Origin: Planctomycetales bacterium
Lineage (GTDB): Bacteria > Planctomycetota > Planctomycetia > Pirellulales > Thermoguttaceae
DNA length: 5,730 nt
Reading direction: 5' to 3'
Assembly: GCA_007127495.1 (NCBI GenBank)
Contig: SKZG01000132.1
Span: 1 to 5,730, forward strand
The notes beneath the pieces are model-generated. The model did not search any database. It saw nothing but the letters and a program-made list of their open reading frames with translations, and was not told where the DNA came from. Shown one piece after another: positions 4,912 through 5,730 of this stretch. The translations under genes and the position numbers were made by a program. How positions within the stretch are numbered: position 1 is the stretch's first letter; each line of letters opens with the position of its first letter.

Positions 4912-5730
4912 ATGTCGCATGTTGACGCCTTCTGGGCTTTTGTCCTGATCGGCCTGGCCCTGCTCACCGGCAAACTGCTCAGAAGCCAGGTCTCGCTACT
5001 GAAGTCGCTGTTCCTTCCGAGTTCCATCATCGGGGGCTTTCTGATGCTGCTGCTCGGCTTTCAGGGCCTGGGGCGGCTCGTGCAGCTCTGGAATGCCGAC
5101 CACCGCCTCGCGGACGGCCTGTTTCCCGCATCCGTCGTTCAGGTATGGGAGGGCCTGCCCGGGCTGCTGATCAACGTGGTGTTCGCTGCGTTATTCCTCG
5201 GCAAGCCCATTCCGGGCATTCGCGAAATATGGCTGTGCGCCGGGCCCCAGGTGGCCTTCGGCCAGACCCTGGCATGGGGGCAGTACGTGGTGGGCATCTC
5301 GTTGTGCATGCTCGTGCTTACCCCGGTGTTTGGGATCAGCCCGCTGGCCGGAGCCCTGATCGAAATCAGCTTTGAAGGGGGGCATGGGACGGCCTCCGGC
5401 ATGGCCGACACCTTCCAACGACTCGGCTTCGAAGAAGGGGCCGACTTGGCTCTGGGATTGGCAACCATCGGCCTGGTTGCGGGCATCGTGACCGGAACCG
5501 TGATGATCAACTGGGCCGCGAGGCGCGGGCATATCGACCTCGCACCGGCCGGGCGAAGCCCGGAAGGCACACGCGGGAGCAGCGATGCCCCGGCCCCGAG
5601 ATCGCGGCCGTTCGGCATTGACGATCTGCACCGCGCCGCAAGCGCCGACACCGACGCCGACGTCCTCGAAGAACTGAAGGAGTTGCACTGGGAGAAGGAA
5701 CAGGAGACGAAGCCGACCGACCCGCTGGCC
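4912..5730 (+). CDS. GltS-type sodium/glutamate symporter homologue, N-terminal part (cut by window edge)
   Basis: The frame runs from the ATG at 4912 to the window end without a stop: 273 residues, 3'-truncated. Hydrophobic segments, probably membrane helices, lie near residues 6-20, 36-50, 82-97, 125-142 and 178-200. The hallmark EGGHGTASGMA at 155-165 matches the GGHGT substrate/ion-site hairpin of the GltS family, and PSSIIGGFLMLLLGF (36-50) corresponds to the PEPVAGG region of E. coli GltS. The family imports glutamate with Na+ at the inner membrane; the substrate of this divergent member is not certain. After residue 200 the chain turns hydrophilic for more than 70 residues (ARRGH..., Pro/Arg/Ser-rich, then acidic helix VLEELKELHWEKEQE), a much longer central loop than in E. 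coli GltS, where the two halves are joined by a short linker. The start is supported by GGAGA. It is divergent from the kinase-like gene and may have a structured leader. Confidence 0.85.
   Translation, partial: MSHVDAFWAFVLIGLALLTGKLLRSQVSLLKSLFLPSSIIGGFLMLLLGFQGLGRLVQLWNADHRLADGLFPASVVQVWEGLPGLLINVVFAALFLGKPIPGIREIWLCAGPQVAFGQTLAWGQYVVGISLCMLVLTPVFGISPLAGALIEISFEGGHGTASGMADTFQRLGFEEGADLALGLATIGLVAGIVTGTVMINWAARRGHIDLAPAGRSPEGTRGSSDAPAPRSRPFGIDDLHRAASADTDADVLEELKELHWEKEQETKPTDPLA

Noticed and set aside
5139..5651. Minus-strand frames of 165-170 codons opposite the transporter
   Set aside because: They are antisense to the GltS-like gene, which has clear membrane segments and the GGHGT motif.

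Overview
The window is GC-rich and gene-dense. It looks like chromosomal DNA of a free-living bacterium, most likely a member of the Planctomycetota. That placement is an inference from the style of the kinase-like and vWA proteins and from composition; no rRNA or other marker gene is present to confirm it. Four genes are supported. Three are on the minus strand and, read right to left, are a large kinase-fold protein (2124-4523), a von Willebrand factor A (vWA) protein with a complete metal-binding site (1007-1873), and a zinc metallopeptidase with an HEAGH motif (1-927, running off the left edge). A GltS-type sodium/glutamate symporter homologue is divergently oriented on the plus strand (4912-5730, running off the right edge).

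From left to right: the metallopeptidase starts at a GTG behind a perfect AGGAGG. A 79-bp gap separates it from the vWA gene. Upstream of the vWA gene is a 250-bp non-coding stretch (1874-2123) with three exact tandem copies of a 19-bp unit touching the ribosome-binding-site region, followed by a 115-bp nested inverted repeat with two competing hairpins. The kinase-like gene fills the centre. The 388-bp divergent intergenic region (4524-4911) contains two back-to-back sigma-70-like promoter candidates whose -35 boxes overlap almost completely. A 12-bp stem enclosing a second hairpin lies in the presumed leader of the transporter gene.

A kinase-fold protein next to a TerY-like vWA protein recalls the TerY-phosphorylation triads (vWA, PP2C phosphatase, kinase) known from comparative genomics of bacterial stress-response systems. 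No PP2C gene is visible here, and the kinase-like protein has Arg where the ATP-anchoring Lys is expected. The plausible reading is a phospho-signalling or scaffold module, perhaps with an associated protease. The transporter is probably functionally separate and linked only through the shared divergent promoter region.
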